Of a stretch of DNA of 64,000 nucleotides, positions 44,104 to 52,727 are shown one piece after another. Under the pieces are notes generated by a model. That model was not told where the DNA came from, did not search any database, and saw only the letters and a list, made by a program, of their open reading frames with translations. Source of the DNA: an uncultured Neglectibacter sp. (GTDB taxonomy: Bacteria > Bacillota > Clostridia > Oscillospirales > Acutalibacteraceae). Positions within the stretch are counted from its first letter, which is position 1; every line of letters begins with the position of its first letter. The DNA lies in contig CALFFN010000006.1 of the NCBI GenBank assembly GCA_937958185.1, positions 1 through 64,000 on the forward strand. Direction: 5' to 3'. Position numbers and translations under genes: made by a program.

Positions 44104-44604
44104 TTACAGAATTTCTTTCGCAGTCTTGCCGCGAAGCGCCGCAACCTGTTCCGCGGTACGCAGCTGGGTCAGACCCATCATGGTAGCGCGCACAACGTTG
44201 CAGGGATTCTTGGAGCGCAGAGCCTTTGCGCGGATATCCTTGATACCAGCGCTTTCCACCACCGCGCGGACCGGACCGCCGGCGATAACGCCGGTACCGG
44301 GGGCGGCGGGCTTCAAAATGACCTTGCCTGCGCCAAACTCACCGATGATCTCATGGGGAATGGTGGAACCCCGCAGAGAAATGGTGGTCAGATTCTTCTT
44401 TGCGTCCTCAATGCCCTTGCGGATAGCGTCCGGGACTTCCGCAGCCTTGCCGATACCAAAACCGACAGTGCCGTTTCCATCGCCTACAACTACCAGAGCA
44501 GAGAACTTCATGATGCGACCGCCTTTGACGGTTTTGGATACGCGGTTGATGGAAACAACCCGCTCCTGCATCTCAATTCCGGATGCGTCAAACTCTCTAG
44601 CCAA
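44104..44604 (-). CDS. rpsE: Ribosomal protein S5
   Basis: 30S protein involved in decoding fidelity and helicase activity. 166 aa; RVVSINRVSKTVKGGRIMKF, GDGNGTVGFGIGKAAEVPDAIRKG and GGPVRAVVESAGIKDI are diagnostic. The start is a TTG at 44604 with AGGAGGAAT upstream. Confidence 0.96.
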   Translation of the reverse strand: MAREFDASGIEMQERVVSINRVSKTVKGGRIMKFSALVVVGDGNGTVGFGIGKAAEVPDAIRKGIEDAKKNLTTISLRGSTIPHEIIGEFGAGKVILKPAAPGTGVIAGGPVRAVVESAGIKDIRAKALRSKNPCNVVRATMMGLTQLRTAEQVAALRGKTAKEIL

Positions 44605-44620
44605 AATTTATTCCTCCTTC

Positions 44621-44980
44621 TTAGAAGTTGAGACCGCCCTCACGGGCGCCTTCGGCCAGCTCTTTGACGCGGCCGTGGAAGATATAGCCTCCGCGGTCGA
44701 AGACCACGTCGGTGATTCCTTTTTCCGCAGCCCGCTGAGCAATCATCTTGCCGACTTCGCGGGCAGCTTCCTTGTTGCCGCCGTTTCCGCTGAAGCTCTT
44801 GTCCAGAGTGGACGCTGCGCACAGGGTATTGCCCGTGGTATCGTCGATGATCTGAGCATAGATATTAGCGGAGGAGCGGAACACATTCAGGCGAGGGCAG
44901 GCTGCCGTACCTGAAATCTTGCCGCGCACTCTTTTATGGCGGCGAAGACGTGCTTTGTTCGTATCAGGTTTATTGACCAT
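44621..44980 (-). CDS. rplR: Ribosomal protein L18
   Basis: 5S rRNA-binding 50S protein, 119 aa; RRHKRVRGKISGTAACPRLN, FRSSANIYAQIIDD and FDRGGYIFHGRVKELAEGAREGGL. AGAAGGAGTG precedes the ATG. Confidence 0.97.
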   Translation of the reverse strand: MVNKPDTNKARLRRHKRVRGKISGTAACPRLNVFRSSANIYAQIIDDTTGNTLCAASTLDKSFSGNGGNKEAAREVGKMIAQRAAEKGITDVVFDRGGYIFHGRVKELAEGAREGGLNF

Positions 44981-44998
44981 TTCTTCTCACTCCTTCTC

Positions 44999-45547
44999 TT
45001 AGCCTTTGGCACCCTTACCGGCTTTGCCTTCCTTATGGCGGACATACTCGCCGGCATAGCGGATACCCTTGCCCTTATAGGGCTCAGGCGGACGCTTCTC
45101 GCGGACTTCTGCTGCAAACTGACCGACCTTCTGCTTGTCGATGCCGGAGATCACGATCGTGTTGGGATTGGGAGCTTCGATCTTGATATCCTCGGTATCG
45201 GACACCGTCACCTGATGGGAATAGCCCAGGTTCATGACCAGGTCCTTGCCCTGCTTCTGCACACGATATCCTACACCCTGCACGTCCAGCGTCTTCTGGA
45301 AGCCCTCGGTCACACCGACCACCATGTTGTGGATCAGCGTGCGGGTCAGACCATGAAGCGACCGGGACTCCTTTTCGTCGTCGGGACGGGTAACGAGTAT
45401 CTCATTGCCCTCCACAGCCACGGTCATCTTCGGGTGAAAAGTCTGGGTCAGAGTTCCCTTGGGTCCTTTGACCGTCACTTCACTGCCGTTGATCTTCACA
45501 TCAACGCCAGCGGGAATATTTATGGGTTTTCTTCCAATTCTCGACAT
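44999..45547 (-). CDS. rplF: Ribosomal protein L6
   Basis: 50S protein near the factor-binding centre, 182 aa; MSRIGRKPINIPAGVDVKIN at the start and EKRPPEPYKGKGIRYAGEYV, the L6 signature, near the end. Confidence 0.97.
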   Translation of the reverse strand: MSRIGRKPINIPAGVDVKINGSEVTVKGPKGTLTQTFHPKMTVAVEGNEILVTRPDDEKESRSLHGLTRTLIHNMVVGVTEGFQKTLDVQGVGYRVQKQGKDLVMNLGYSHQVTVSDTEDIKIEAPNPNTIVISGIDKQKVGQFAAEVREKRPPEPYKGKGIRYAGEYVRHKEGKAGKGAKG

Positions 45548-45566
45548 TCCGTCGCACCCCCTTCTT

Positions 45567-45965
45567 TTACCAAATGAACGCCAGCACTTCGCCGCCGACG
45601 TTTTGCTGTCTTGCCGCCTTATCGGTCATAACGCCCTTAGAGGTGGAAATGATCGCCACTCCCAGCCCCTTCATGACGCGGGGCAGCTCCTGCGCGTTGG
45701 AATAAATGCGCAGACCGGGCTTGGAAACTCTCTTCAGCCCCTTGATGACCGGGGTCTTCCCCTCGCCATACTTCAGGGTAATGGTGATAATACCCTGCTT
45801 TCCGTCTTCCGTGACCGTGAAGCTCTTCACGTAGCCCTCGTCAACAAGAATCTGGCAGATAGCCTTTTTCATGTTGGAGGCGGGAACCTCAACGGTATCA
45901 TGCTTTGCAGACTGCGCGTTGCGGATGCGGGTCAGCAAATCGGCAATTGTATCTGTAACCTGCAT
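45567..45965 (-). CDS. rpsH: Ribosomal protein S8
   Basis: Primary 16S rRNA-binding 30S protein, 132 aa; DTIADLLTRIRNAQSAKHD, KPGLRIYSNAQELPRVMKGLG and a C-terminal GVMTDKAARQQNVGGEVLAFIW. In E. coli S8 also represses the spc operon through its mRNA. Here a 243-bp gap with three 41-bp hairpin repeats lies upstream. AAAGGAGG precedes the ATG. Confidence 0.97.
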   Translation of the reverse strand: MQVTDTIADLLTRIRNAQSAKHDTVEVPASNMKKAICQILVDEGYVKSFTVTEDGKQGIITITLKYGEGKTPVIKGLKRVSKPGLRIYSNAQELPRVMKGLGVAIISTSKGVMTDKAARQQNVGGEVLAFIW

Positions 45966-46079
45966 GACTTAATAACCTCCTTTTGGTATCAGTATCATGT
46001 CCTGTCCTGAAAACTTTTCCTTTCGGAAAACCGTTTTCGCTTTTTTCCAGCTCCACAAATCCCGTGAAACTGCCCTTCT

Positions 46080-46200
46080 TTGATAAAGCCGCGAAGCAAC
46101 TTCTAAAAAGCCGCTTTTCTTTGATGAAGTTGCGCAGCAACTTCAGGAAGGCTGCCTTTATTCAGTGAAGTTGCGAAGCAACTTCCAGAAAGCTGTTTAC
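46080..46200. repeat. Three tandem 41-bp hairpin repeats between rpsZ and rpsH
   Basis: Three imperfect copies with a 41-bp period start near 46080, 46121 and 46162. Their core is the near-perfect palindrome GAAGTTGC-GAA-GCAACTTC (best at 46167-46185; GAAGTTGC-GCA-GCAACTTC at 46126-46144; degenerate at 46085-46103). They fill most of the 242-bp intergenic region, which has no gene. There are no unique spacers, so this is not a CRISPR array. Confidence 0.88.
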
Positions 46201-46207
46201 AGCTTTT

Positions 46208-46393
46208 TTACCAGCTTGCCTTCTTCACGCCGGGGATCTCGCCCTTGTAGGCAAGCTCGCGGAAGCAGATACGGCAAATGCCAAACTTACGAAGGTAGGC
46301 GTGGGGTCTGCCGCAGATCTTGCAGCGGTTGTATTCTCTGGTGGAATACTTCTGAGGTCTCTGCTGCTTGATTTTCATAGATGTTTTGGCCAC
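46208..46393 (-). CDS. rpsZ: Ribosomal protein S14, zinc type
   Basis: 30S head protein. The 61-aa length and two CxxC motifs (NRCKICGRP and FGICRICFRE) identify the zinc-binding S14 form rather than the 89-101 aa form. GTG start at 46393 with AAGGAGGATT upstream. Confidence 0.96.
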   Translation of the reverse strand: MAKTSMKIKQQRPQKYSTREYNRCKICGRPHAYLRKFGICRICFRELAYKGEIPGVKKASW

Positions 46394-46405
46394 GATGAAT
46401 CCTCC

Positions 46406-46945
46406 TTATCTCATGAACGGAGCGCCCATGAGAGACAGAAACTCACGAGCCTCTTCGTCGGTTTTCGCTGTGGTGACGAAGCAGATATCCATACCCCGGA
46501 CCTTATCGACCTTATCGTAGTCGATCTCGGGGAAGATCAGCTGCTCACGAATACCCATGTTGTAATTTCCTCTTCCGTCAAAGGAATTGGGATTGATCCC
46601 GCGGAAGTCACGGACACGGGGCAGCGCCACATTGAAAAGCCTGTCGAGGAATTCGTACATCCGCTCGCCGCGGAGCGTTACCTTCACGCCGATGGGCATA
46701 CCCTCACGCAGCTTGAAGTTTGCCACGGATTTCTTTGCCTTACATACCAGGGGCTTCTGACCGGTAATGGCAGCCAGATCGCTGCTGATAGCGTCGATGG
46801 CTTTGGCGTTGTCTTTCGCTTCGCCCGCGCCCACGTTGACGACGATCTTGTCCAGCTTCGGAATTTCCATCACGCTCTTATAGCTGAACTTCTTCATCAG
46901 GGCAGGGGCGACTTCTGCTTTGTAGAAATCTTTCATTCTTGCCAT
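46406..46945 (-). CDS. rplE: Ribosomal protein L5
   Basis: 5S rRNA-binding 50S protein, 179 aa; MARMKDFYKAEVAPALMKKF, IPKLDKIVVNVGAGEA, RDFRGINPNSFDGRGNYNMG and GMDICFVTTAKTDEEAREFL. ATG at 46945 follows GGGAGGG; an extension to 47080 overlaps rplX and is rejected. Confidence 0.97.
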   Translation of the reverse strand: MARMKDFYKAEVAPALMKKFSYKSVMEIPKLDKIVVNVGAGEAKDNAKAIDAISSDLAAITGQKPLVCKAKKSVANFKLREGMPIGVKVTLRGERMYEFLDRLFNVALPRVRDFRGINPNSFDGRGNYNMGIREQLIFPEIDYDKVDKVRGMDICFVTTAKTDEEAREFLSLMGAPFMR

Positions 46946-46961
46946 TTGTGTTTTCCCTCCC

Positions 46962-47282
46962 TTACAGCGATTCGCCGCATTTCTTGCAAATGCGCTCTTT
47001 TGTGCCGTCCTGCAGAACCTTGTGTCCGACACGGGTGGGCTTTCCGCAGCGGGGGCAGACCACCTGCACCTTGCAGGCATAGATGGCGGATTCAGCCTTG
47101 ATAATACCGCCGGGCTCGCCCATTCTGCGGGGTTTCACGTGCTTCTGCACGAAGTTGGCATTCTCAATGATGACCTTGCCCTCCTTGGGGCTGACCTGCA
47201 TGATCTTGCCCTTCTTGCCGCGGTCCTTACCGCTCAAGATCACAACGGTATCGCCGGTCTTTACATGCAATTTTTTATTCAT
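46962..47282 (-). CDS. rplX: Ribosomal protein L24
   Basis: 50S assembly initiator with an N-terminal KOW motif (KTGDTVVILSGKDRGKKGKI); 106 aa. A C-terminal CPRCGKPTRVGHKVLQDG...ICKKCGES suggests a zinc ribbon. ATG follows ATGGAGGTGG. Confidence 0.96.
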   Translation of the reverse strand: MNKKLHVKTGDTVVILSGKDRGKKGKIMQVSPKEGKVIIENANFVQKHVKPRRMGEPGGIIKAESAIYACKVQVVCPRCGKPTRVGHKVLQDGTKERICKKCGESL

Positions 47283-47297
47283 TGACGTCCACCTCCA

Positions 47298-47666
47298 TCA
47301 AAGCACTTCGGGAGCCAGGGACAGGATCTTCAGATATTCCTTGTCGCGCAGCTCACGGGCAACGGGCCCAAAAATACGAGTGCCCCTGGGGTTCTTGTCG
47401 TCACGGATAATGACGGCAGCGTTCTCGTCGAAACGAATGTAAGTGCCATCGTCTCTGCGCACGCCGGAAGCCGATCTCACGATGACCGCCTTCACAACGT
47501 CGCCCTTCTTTACCACGCCGCCGGGCGCTGCCTTTTTGACAGAAGCCACTACGACGTCGCCAATATTGGCATACCTCCTGCCGGTACCGCCCAGAACACG
47601 AATGCACATAAGCTCCTTCGCGCCGGTGTTGTCGGCAACTTTGAGGTAAGTCTGCTGTTGAATCAC
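47298..47666 (-). CDS. rplN: Ribosomal protein L14
   Basis: 50S interface protein, 122 aa; MIQQQTYLKVADNTGAKELM and RGTRIFGPVARELRDKEYLKILSLAPEV. GTG start at 47666 with GGAGGAAC upstream. Confidence 0.97.
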   Translation of the reverse strand: MIQQQTYLKVADNTGAKELMCIRVLGGTGRRYANIGDVVVASVKKAAPGGVVKKGDVVKAVIVRSASGVRRDDGTYIRFDENAAVIIRDDKNPRGTRIFGPVARELRDKEYLKILSLAPEVL

Positions 47667-47711
47667 AGTGCGTTCCTCCTTTGCTCTAAAGCCAGATGAA
47701 TCAAAATGAAA

Positions 47712-47972
47712 TTACTTGGCTTTCTCGATGATTTCGACCAGACGCCATCTCTTATCCTTGGAAAGGGGACGGGTCTCCATGACGCGTACGCGATCTCCCA
47801 CGTTGCACTCGTTGTTCTCATCGTGGACCTTGCGCTTCACTGTACGCTTGATGACCTTGCCGTAAAGCGGGTGCTTCACACTGTCCTGAATGGCAATGAC
47901 AATGGTCTTATCCATCTTGTTGCTGACTACGCGTCCGACAGCTGTTTTTCTCATGTTTCTCTCTTCGCTCAC
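47712..47972 (-). CDS. rpsQ: Ribosomal protein S17
   Basis: Primary 16S rRNA-binding 30S protein, 86 aa; VGRVVSNKMDKTIVIAIQDS and CNVGDRVRVMETRPLSKDKRWRLVE. GTG start at 47972 with GGGAGGAAC upstream. Confidence 0.97.
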   Translation of the reverse strand: MSEERNMRKTAVGRVVSNKMDKTIVIAIQDSVKHPLYGKVIKRTVKRKVHDENNECNVGDRVRVMETRPLSKDKRWRLVEIIEKAK

Positions 47973-47991
47973 TTTTCGTTCCTCCCTTCCC

Positions 47992-48195
47992 TTAAGCGTT
48001 CTCGGCGTTCATCTCATTTTCACGGATCACCGTTTTGACACGGGCAATATCCTTTTTTACCGCTGAGATACGCATGGGGTTATCGAGCTGATTGATAGCG
48101 AGCTGGAAACGAAGGTTAAAAAGCTCCGCCTTGAGCTCACCGAGCTTGCTGTTCAGCTCTTCAGCTGTCAATTCTCTGATTTCTGAAGCTTTCAT
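47992..48195 (-). CDS. rpmC: Ribosomal protein L29
   Basis: 50S tunnel-exit protein, 67 aa helical hairpin; MKASEIRELTAEELNSKLGE and FNLRFQLAINQLDNPMRI. It starts 3 bp after the rplP stop. Confidence 0.97.
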   Translation of the reverse strand: MKASEIRELTAEELNSKLGELKAELFNLRFQLAINQLDNPMRISAVKKDIARVKTVIRENEMNAENA

Positions 48196-48198
48196 GAC

Positions 48199-48615
48199 TT
48201 ACGCCTCCGTTTCTTTCTTGATGACTTTGCACTTGATGGGAAGCTTGTTGGCAGCGAGGCGGAGGGCCTCCTTTGCCGTTGCTTCCGGCACACCGCCCAG
48301 CTCGAACATGACACGGCCGGGCTTGACCACGGCTACCCAATACTCGGGAGAGCCTTTACCAGAACCCATTCGGGTTTCAGCCGGCTTCTGAGTGACAGGC
48401 TTGTCGGGGAAAATCTTGATCCAAACCTTACCGAAACGCTTGCAGTAACGAGTCATGGCGACACGGGCGGCTTCGATCTGGTTTGAGGTGATCCATGCGG
48501 GCTCCAGAGCCTGGAGACCGTAATCACCGTAGGTGACCTTATTGCCGCGAAGAGCCTTGCCCTTCAGGCGGCCTCTCTGTACCCTGCGGTACTTCACACG
48601 CTTGGGGAGTAACAT
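48199..48615 (-). CDS. rplP: Ribosomal protein L16
   Basis: 50S protein near the peptidyl transferase centre, 138 aa; MLLPKRVKYRRVQRGRLKGK, EAARVAMTRYCKRFGKVWIK and PETRMGSGKGSPEYWV-type segments. It directly abuts rpsC. Confidence 0.97.
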   Translation of the reverse strand: MLLPKRVKYRRVQRGRLKGKALRGNKVTYGDYGLQALEPAWITSNQIEAARVAMTRYCKRFGKVWIKIFPDKPVTQKPAETRMGSGKGSPEYWVAVVKPGRVMFELGGVPEATAKEALRLAANKLPIKCKVIKKETEA

Positions 48616-49362
48616 TTATCTGTGCCCTCCTTCCCTGTTTCCCGCAGGACGTCTGTCCCTGCGGTCATCGCGCCTGCCGCGGTTGTCGCGGTTATCACGG
48701 TTGCCGCGCTCCTCGCGGTTCCCGCTGCGGTTGTCATTCAGCACTTCACCCTTGTAGAGCCACACCTTGACGCCGATAGCGCCGTAGATGGTCCTTGCCA
48801 CGGTGAAGCCGTAGTCAATGTCAGCGCGCAGGGTCTGCAGCGGGATCGTGCCGTCATGGTACTCTTCGCTGCGGGCGATATCGGCGCCGTTCAAGCGGCC
48901 GGACACCTTTGTCTTGATCCCCTTCGCGCCCAGGCGCATGCTGCGCCCGATGCAGCCCTTCATCGCACGGCGGAACGCGATACGGCGCTCCAGCTGGGAG
49001 GCGATGTTCTCAGCGACCAGCTGAGCGTTCAGGTCGGGCTGGCGGACCTCGATGATGTTGATGACAACGGGCTTGCCCAGCATTTTTTCGCACTGCTGGC
49101 GAAGCTTTTCGATCTCCGTGCCGCCCTTGCCGATGACCAGACCGGGCTTGGCACAATGAATGTGGATACGCACCTTGGATGCGTCCCGCTCGATTTCAAT
49201 TTTCGGAATGCCCGCGGAATACAGCTGCTTCTTCAGCATCTTGCGGAGGTTGTAGTCCTGTACGAGCGTGTCGCCGAACTCATTGTCCTTCGCGAACCAA
49301 CGGGAATCCCAGTCTTTAATTACGCCCACGCGAAGACCGTGGGGATTCACTTTCTGACCCAT
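48616..49362 (-). CDS. rpsC: Ribosomal protein S3 with Arg/Asp/Asn-rich tail
   Basis: 30S entry-tunnel protein. 248 aa; MGQKVNPHGLRVGVIKDWDS, the KH domain VIGKGGTEIEKLR, and the C-terminal RTIYGAIGVKVWLYKGEVL. After that comes a 40-residue low-complexity tail of Arg, Asp, Asn and Gly (NREERGNRDNRDNRGRR...), longer and more regular than in most S3 proteins. AAGGAGGC precedes the ATG. Confidence 0.97.
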   Translation of the reverse strand: MGQKVNPHGLRVGVIKDWDSRWFAKDNEFGDTLVQDYNLRKMLKKQLYSAGIPKIEIERDASKVRIHIHCAKPGLVIGKGGTEIEKLRQQCEKMLGKPVVINIIEVRQPDLNAQLVAENIASQLERRIAFRRAMKGCIGRSMRLGAKGIKTKVSGRLNGADIARSEEYHDGTIPLQTLRADIDYGFTVARTIYGAIGVKVWLYKGEVLNDNRSGNREERGNRDNRDNRGRRDDRRDRRPAGNREGGHR

Positions 49363-49380
49363 AATTTGCCTCCTTACCGC

Positions 49381-49716
49381 TTACTCTTTTTCCTTCACCA
49401 CAATGGTGATGTGGGAAGTTCTCTTCAACACCCGGAACGCTCTGCCGTGTGCGCTGGGACGGATCCGCTTCAGGATCGGTCCGGGGGTCACATAGCACTG
49501 GGAAACGTAAAGGCTGTTTCTATCCATGTTGAAATTGTTCTCAGCATTTGCCACTGCGGACTTGAGGAGCTTCTCCAGGTCCTCACAGGCAGCCTTGGGC
49601 GTATGCTGCAAAATAGCGGCGGCAAGGTCCACCGGCTTGTTCCGGATCAAATCCAGCACGATTCCGACCTTGCGAGGAGAGATACGGGTATAGTTCAGTG
49701 TTGCTTTCGCTTCCAT
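49381..49716 (-). CDS. rplV: Ribosomal protein L22
   Basis: 50S tunnel-wall protein, 111 aa; YTRISPRKVGIVLDLIRNKP and KRIRPSAHGRAFRVLKRTSHITIVV. AAAGGAGAAG precedes the ATG. Confidence 0.97.
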   Translation of the reverse strand: MEAKATLNYTRISPRKVGIVLDLIRNKPVDLAAAILQHTPKAACEDLEKLLKSAVANAENNFNMDRNSLYVSQCYVTPGPILKRIRPSAHGRAFRVLKRTSHITIVVKEKE

Positions 49717-49736
49717 AATCTATCTTCTCCTTTCTT

Positions 49737-50009
49737 TTACTTGGTCGTTTTCGCACCGGCATGACCCTTAAAGGTGCGGGTGGGGGCGAACTCGCCCAGC
49801 TTGTGACCGACCATGTCCTCGGTGATGTACACCGGCACATGCTTGCGACCGTCATGGACTGCAATGGTATGACCGACAAAATCCGGGAAGATCATGGAGG
49901 CTCTGCTCCAAGTCTTGACGATTTTCTTTTCGCCGGCCTCGTTCATAGCCTGGATCCTTTTCAGCAGCACGGGCTGTACAAAAGGTCCTTTTTTCAGACT
50001 TCTGCTCAT
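49737..50009 (-). CDS. rpsS: Ribosomal protein S19
   Basis: 30S head protein, 90 aa; SRSLKKGPFVQPVLLKRI, WSRASMIFPDFVGHTIAVHDG and HKLGEFAPTRTFKGHAG. Located between rplB and rplV. Confidence 0.97.
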   Translation of the reverse strand: MSRSLKKGPFVQPVLLKRIQAMNEAGEKKIVKTWSRASMIFPDFVGHTIAVHDGRKHVPVYITEDMVGHKLGEFAPTRTFKGHAGAKTTK

Positions 50010-50084
50010 AGCTTGAAATTCACTATCCTTTCGTTGTTGGTACGGGGGACTCCACGGTTTCTCCGGGTCCCCCTGCCCGTGTGC

Positions 50085-50918
50085 TTACTTGCCGTTTCTG
50101 CGCCTTACGATAAACTTATCGCTGCGGTTGTGCGTCTTGCGGGTCTTGTAACCCAGAGCGGGCTTGCCCCAGGGGGTAACAGGTCCGGGACGACCCACAG
50201 GGCTCTTGCCCTCGCCGCCGCCATGGGGGTGGTCGTTGGGGTTCATAACGGAACCGCGGACGGTAGGTCTCCAACCCATGTGGCGCTTTCTGCCAGCCTT
50301 GCCGATCTTCACATTTTCGTGGTCGATGTTCGAAACCTGACCGATGGAAGCCATGCAGTTCTCCGGCACGTTGCGAAGCTCGCCGGAGGGCAGTCTCAGC
50401 AGAGCCATGCCGTTCTCTTTTGCCATCAGCTGCGCCATGATACCGGCGGCTCTTGCCAGCTGGGCGCCCTTGCCGGGATACAGCTCCACGTTGTGAATGA
50501 AGGTGCCCACGGGAATGCTCTTCAGGGGAAGGGCGTTGCCGGGCTTGATATCGGCGGTTTCGCCGGAAACTACCTTGTCTCCCACCTTCATGCCGTTGGC
50601 TGCAAGGATATATCTCTTTTCGCCGTCCTCATACTGGACGAGGGCGATGAAGGCGGAACGGTTGGGATCGTATTCGATGCTCAGCACAGTGGCTTCCACA
50701 TCGTGCTTCTGCCGCTTGAAGTCGATGATACGGTACTTCTTGCGGTTGCCGCCGCCGCGGTGGCGGACGGTGATCCTGCCGTAGCTGTTGCGGCCGGCAT
50801 TCTTGTCCAAAGGAGCCAGCAGGCTCTTTTCGGGGCCGTTCTTTGACAGGCTCTGATAATCCGTAACGGACATATTGCGCCTTGCCGCAGTGGTCGGCTT
50901 GTAATTCTTGATTGCCAT
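50085..50918 (-). CDS. rplB: Ribosomal protein L2
   Basis: Conserved 23S rRNA-binding 50S protein, 277 aa; MAIKNYKPTTAARRNMSVTD, GRNSYGRITVRHRGGGNRKK and the C-terminal signature RGSVMNPNDHPHGGGEGKSP. A 176-bp gap separates it from rplW upstream, with no gene seen in it. Confidence 0.98.
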   Translation of the reverse strand: MAIKNYKPTTAARRNMSVTDYQSLSKNGPEKSLLAPLDKNAGRNSYGRITVRHRGGGNRKKYRIIDFKRQKHDVEATVLSIEYDPNRSAFIALVQYEDGEKRYILAANGMKVGDKVVSGETADIKPGNALPLKSIPVGTFIHNVELYPGKGAQLARAAGIMAQLMAKENGMALLRLPSGELRNVPENCMASIGQVSNIDHENVKIGKAGRKRHMGWRPTVRGSVMNPNDHPHGGGEGKSPVGRPGPVTPWGKPALGYKTRKTHNRSDKFIVRRRNGK

Positions 50919-51094
50919 TTGGTTTTCACTCTCCTATTTCGGCTTTGCGGGAGCTTGGCGCTCTCCCATTCATGCTGATTTCAGCACTTTTCAAATGCTG
51001 TGCTTGATTCTTTTTCCAAGCTTTCCTGATCGGAAAGATCTGATGGATTTCAGGTGCAAATAAGCCTGAAAGCCGCGGATCTGTCGGTCAGAAC

Positions 51095-51385
51095 TTACAC
51101 CATGCTCTCGAAGAATTCTATTGTCTTGCTGTCCTCAGTCAGGGTAACGACGGCTTTCTTCCAGCTTCTGGTATAGCCTTCGTTCCTGCCCTGGCGGCGC
51201 AGCTGACCTCTCACATGGAGGGTGTTCACCTTGCTGACCTTCACGCCGAAAAGCTCTTCCACAGCTCTCTTGATGTCGATCTTGGTGGAATCCTTGCTGA
51301 CCTCGAAGGTGTACTTCTTCAGGGAGTTTCCGTCCATGGTCTTTTCCGTAATGACGGGGCGGATGATGATATCCTGTGCTGCCAT
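51095..51385 (-). CDS. rplW: Ribosomal protein L23
   Basis: 50S exit-site protein and chaperone docking point, 96 aa; IIRPVITEKTMDGNSLKKYTF and EVSKDSTKIDIKRAVEELFGV. Its ATG shares one base with the rplD stop, so translation is coupled. Confidence 0.97.
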   Translation of the reverse strand: MAAQDIIIRPVITEKTMDGNSLKKYTFEVSKDSTKIDIKRAVEELFGVKVSKVNTLHVRGQLRRQGRNEGYTRSWKKAVVTLTEDSKTIEFFESMV

Positions 51386-52008
51386 TATGCATACACCTCC
51401 TCGATTTTAGCCACCGCATCCTTGACGACAATAAACTTGTCGGCGTTCAGGATGTCGTATACATTCAGGGTGTTGACCTGCGCGGTCTTGACGCCGGGAA
51501 TGTTCCGGGCGGAAGCGATCACCTTTTCGTCCACGGTGCTGAGAACGATCAGGGCTTTTTTCTCGCTGCCGATCGCTTTAAGCATTTCGGCGATGGTCCT
51601 AGTCTTGTAAGCGTCGGTGGTGATCTCGTCCAGCACGATCATCTCGTTGTCGTTCACCTTGGAAGAAAGAGCGGACTTCATTGCCAGGCGCTTGACCTTC
51701 TTATTTACGGTATAGCTGTAATCTCTGGGCTTCGGGGCAAACACGATACCGCCGTGGGTCCACTGGGGGGCTCTGGTGCTGCCCTGGCGGGCGCGGCCGG
51801 TGCCCTTCTGTCTCCACGGCTTCTTGCCGCCGCCGGAAACCTCTGCACGGGTCAGGGCGGACTGAGTGCCCTGGCGCTGATTGGCAAGGTAATTCTTTAC
51901 CATGTCGTTCATCACGGAAACGTTGGGCTTTACGCCGAACACCGCTTCAGACAGCTCCTGCTTGCCGACTTCCTTGCCCTGCATGTTCAAAACTGCTACT
52001 GTAGGCAT
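51385..52008 (-). CDS. rplD: Ribosomal protein L4
   Basis: 50S protein, 207 aa, with the tunnel loop KPWRQKGTGRARQGSTRAPQW. In E. coli L4 represses the S10 operon by attenuation and translation control; whether that holds here is unknown, but a terminator does lie in the rpsJ leader. Confidence 0.97.
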   Translation of the reverse strand: MPTVAVLNMQGKEVGKQELSEAVFGVKPNVSVMNDMVKNYLANQRQGTQSALTRAEVSGGGKKPWRQKGTGRARQGSTRAPQWTHGGIVFAPKPRDYSYTVNKKVKRLAMKSALSSKVNDNEMIVLDEITTDAYKTRTIAEMLKAIGSEKKALIVLSTVDEKVIASARNIPGVKTAQVNTLNVYDILNADKFIVVKDAVAKIEEVYA

Positions 52009-52025
52009 TCTGATTCCTCCTTCCC

Positions 52026-52658
52026 TTATGCTTTCACGCTGTTGCGAATGGTGACGATGCCGCCGTTCGGTCCGGGCACAGCGCCCTTGACGGCAATCAG
52101 ATTGTTCTCTGCGTCTACCTTGGCGATGACCAGGTTCTGCACGGTAACGGTCTCCGCGCCCAGATGACCTGCCATCTTCACTCCCTTAAACACGCGGGAG
52201 GGGTCCGAAATAGGACCGCTGGAGCCGCCGTGGCGGGCAACAGGACCGGTACCGTGGGTCTCTTTCAGGCGATGGAAGTTCCAGCGCTTGATAACGCCCG
52301 CATATCCCTTGCCTTTGCTCACGCCGGTCACGTCCACGTGCTCGCCTGCTTCAAAGACGTCCGCCTTGATCAGGTCGCCCACGTTCAGCCCGCTGATGTC
52401 GTCCAGCCGCAGCTCGCGGAGGGTTTTCTTGGGGGCGACGCCGCCCTTGTCGAAGTGACCCTTCAGGGGCTTGGTCAGACGCTGGGGCTTCTGGTCGCCG
52501 AAGCCAACCTGGACCGCCTCATAGCCGTCGTTTTCCACGGTCTTCTTCTGCGTTACCACGCAGGGACCGGCTTCAATGACGGTGACGGGGATCACTTTCC
52601 CCTTCTCGTCGAAGATCTGCGTCATGCCGACCTTCTTGCCGATGATTCCTTTTTTCAT
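52026..52658 (-). CDS. rplC: Ribosomal protein L3
   Basis: Early-assembly 50S protein near the peptidyl transferase centre, 210 aa; MKKGIIGKKVGMTQIFDEKG and the signature GVSKGKGYAGVIKRWNF. AACAGGAGGAAC precedes the ATG. Confidence 0.97.
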   Translation of the reverse strand: MKKGIIGKKVGMTQIFDEKGKVIPVTVIEAGPCVVTQKKTVENDGYEAVQVGFGDQKPQRLTKPLKGHFDKGGVAPKKTLRELRLDDISGLNVGDLIKADVFEAGEHVDVTGVSKGKGYAGVIKRWNFHRLKETHGTGPVARHGGSSGPISDPSRVFKGVKMAGHLGAETVTVQNLVIAKVDAENNLIAVKGAVPGPNGGIVTIRNSVKA

Positions 52659-52727
52659 GTTTGTTCCTCCTGTTAGGTTATTGGTTGAGTTCCCTCAACA
52701 TGACCCTCTGTCTCGGTTGGTAGAAGC

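Noticed and set aside
46080..46200. Possible CRISPR array
   Set aside because: The 41-bp units are contiguous imperfect repeats without unique spacers and no cas genes are present anywhere in the window.
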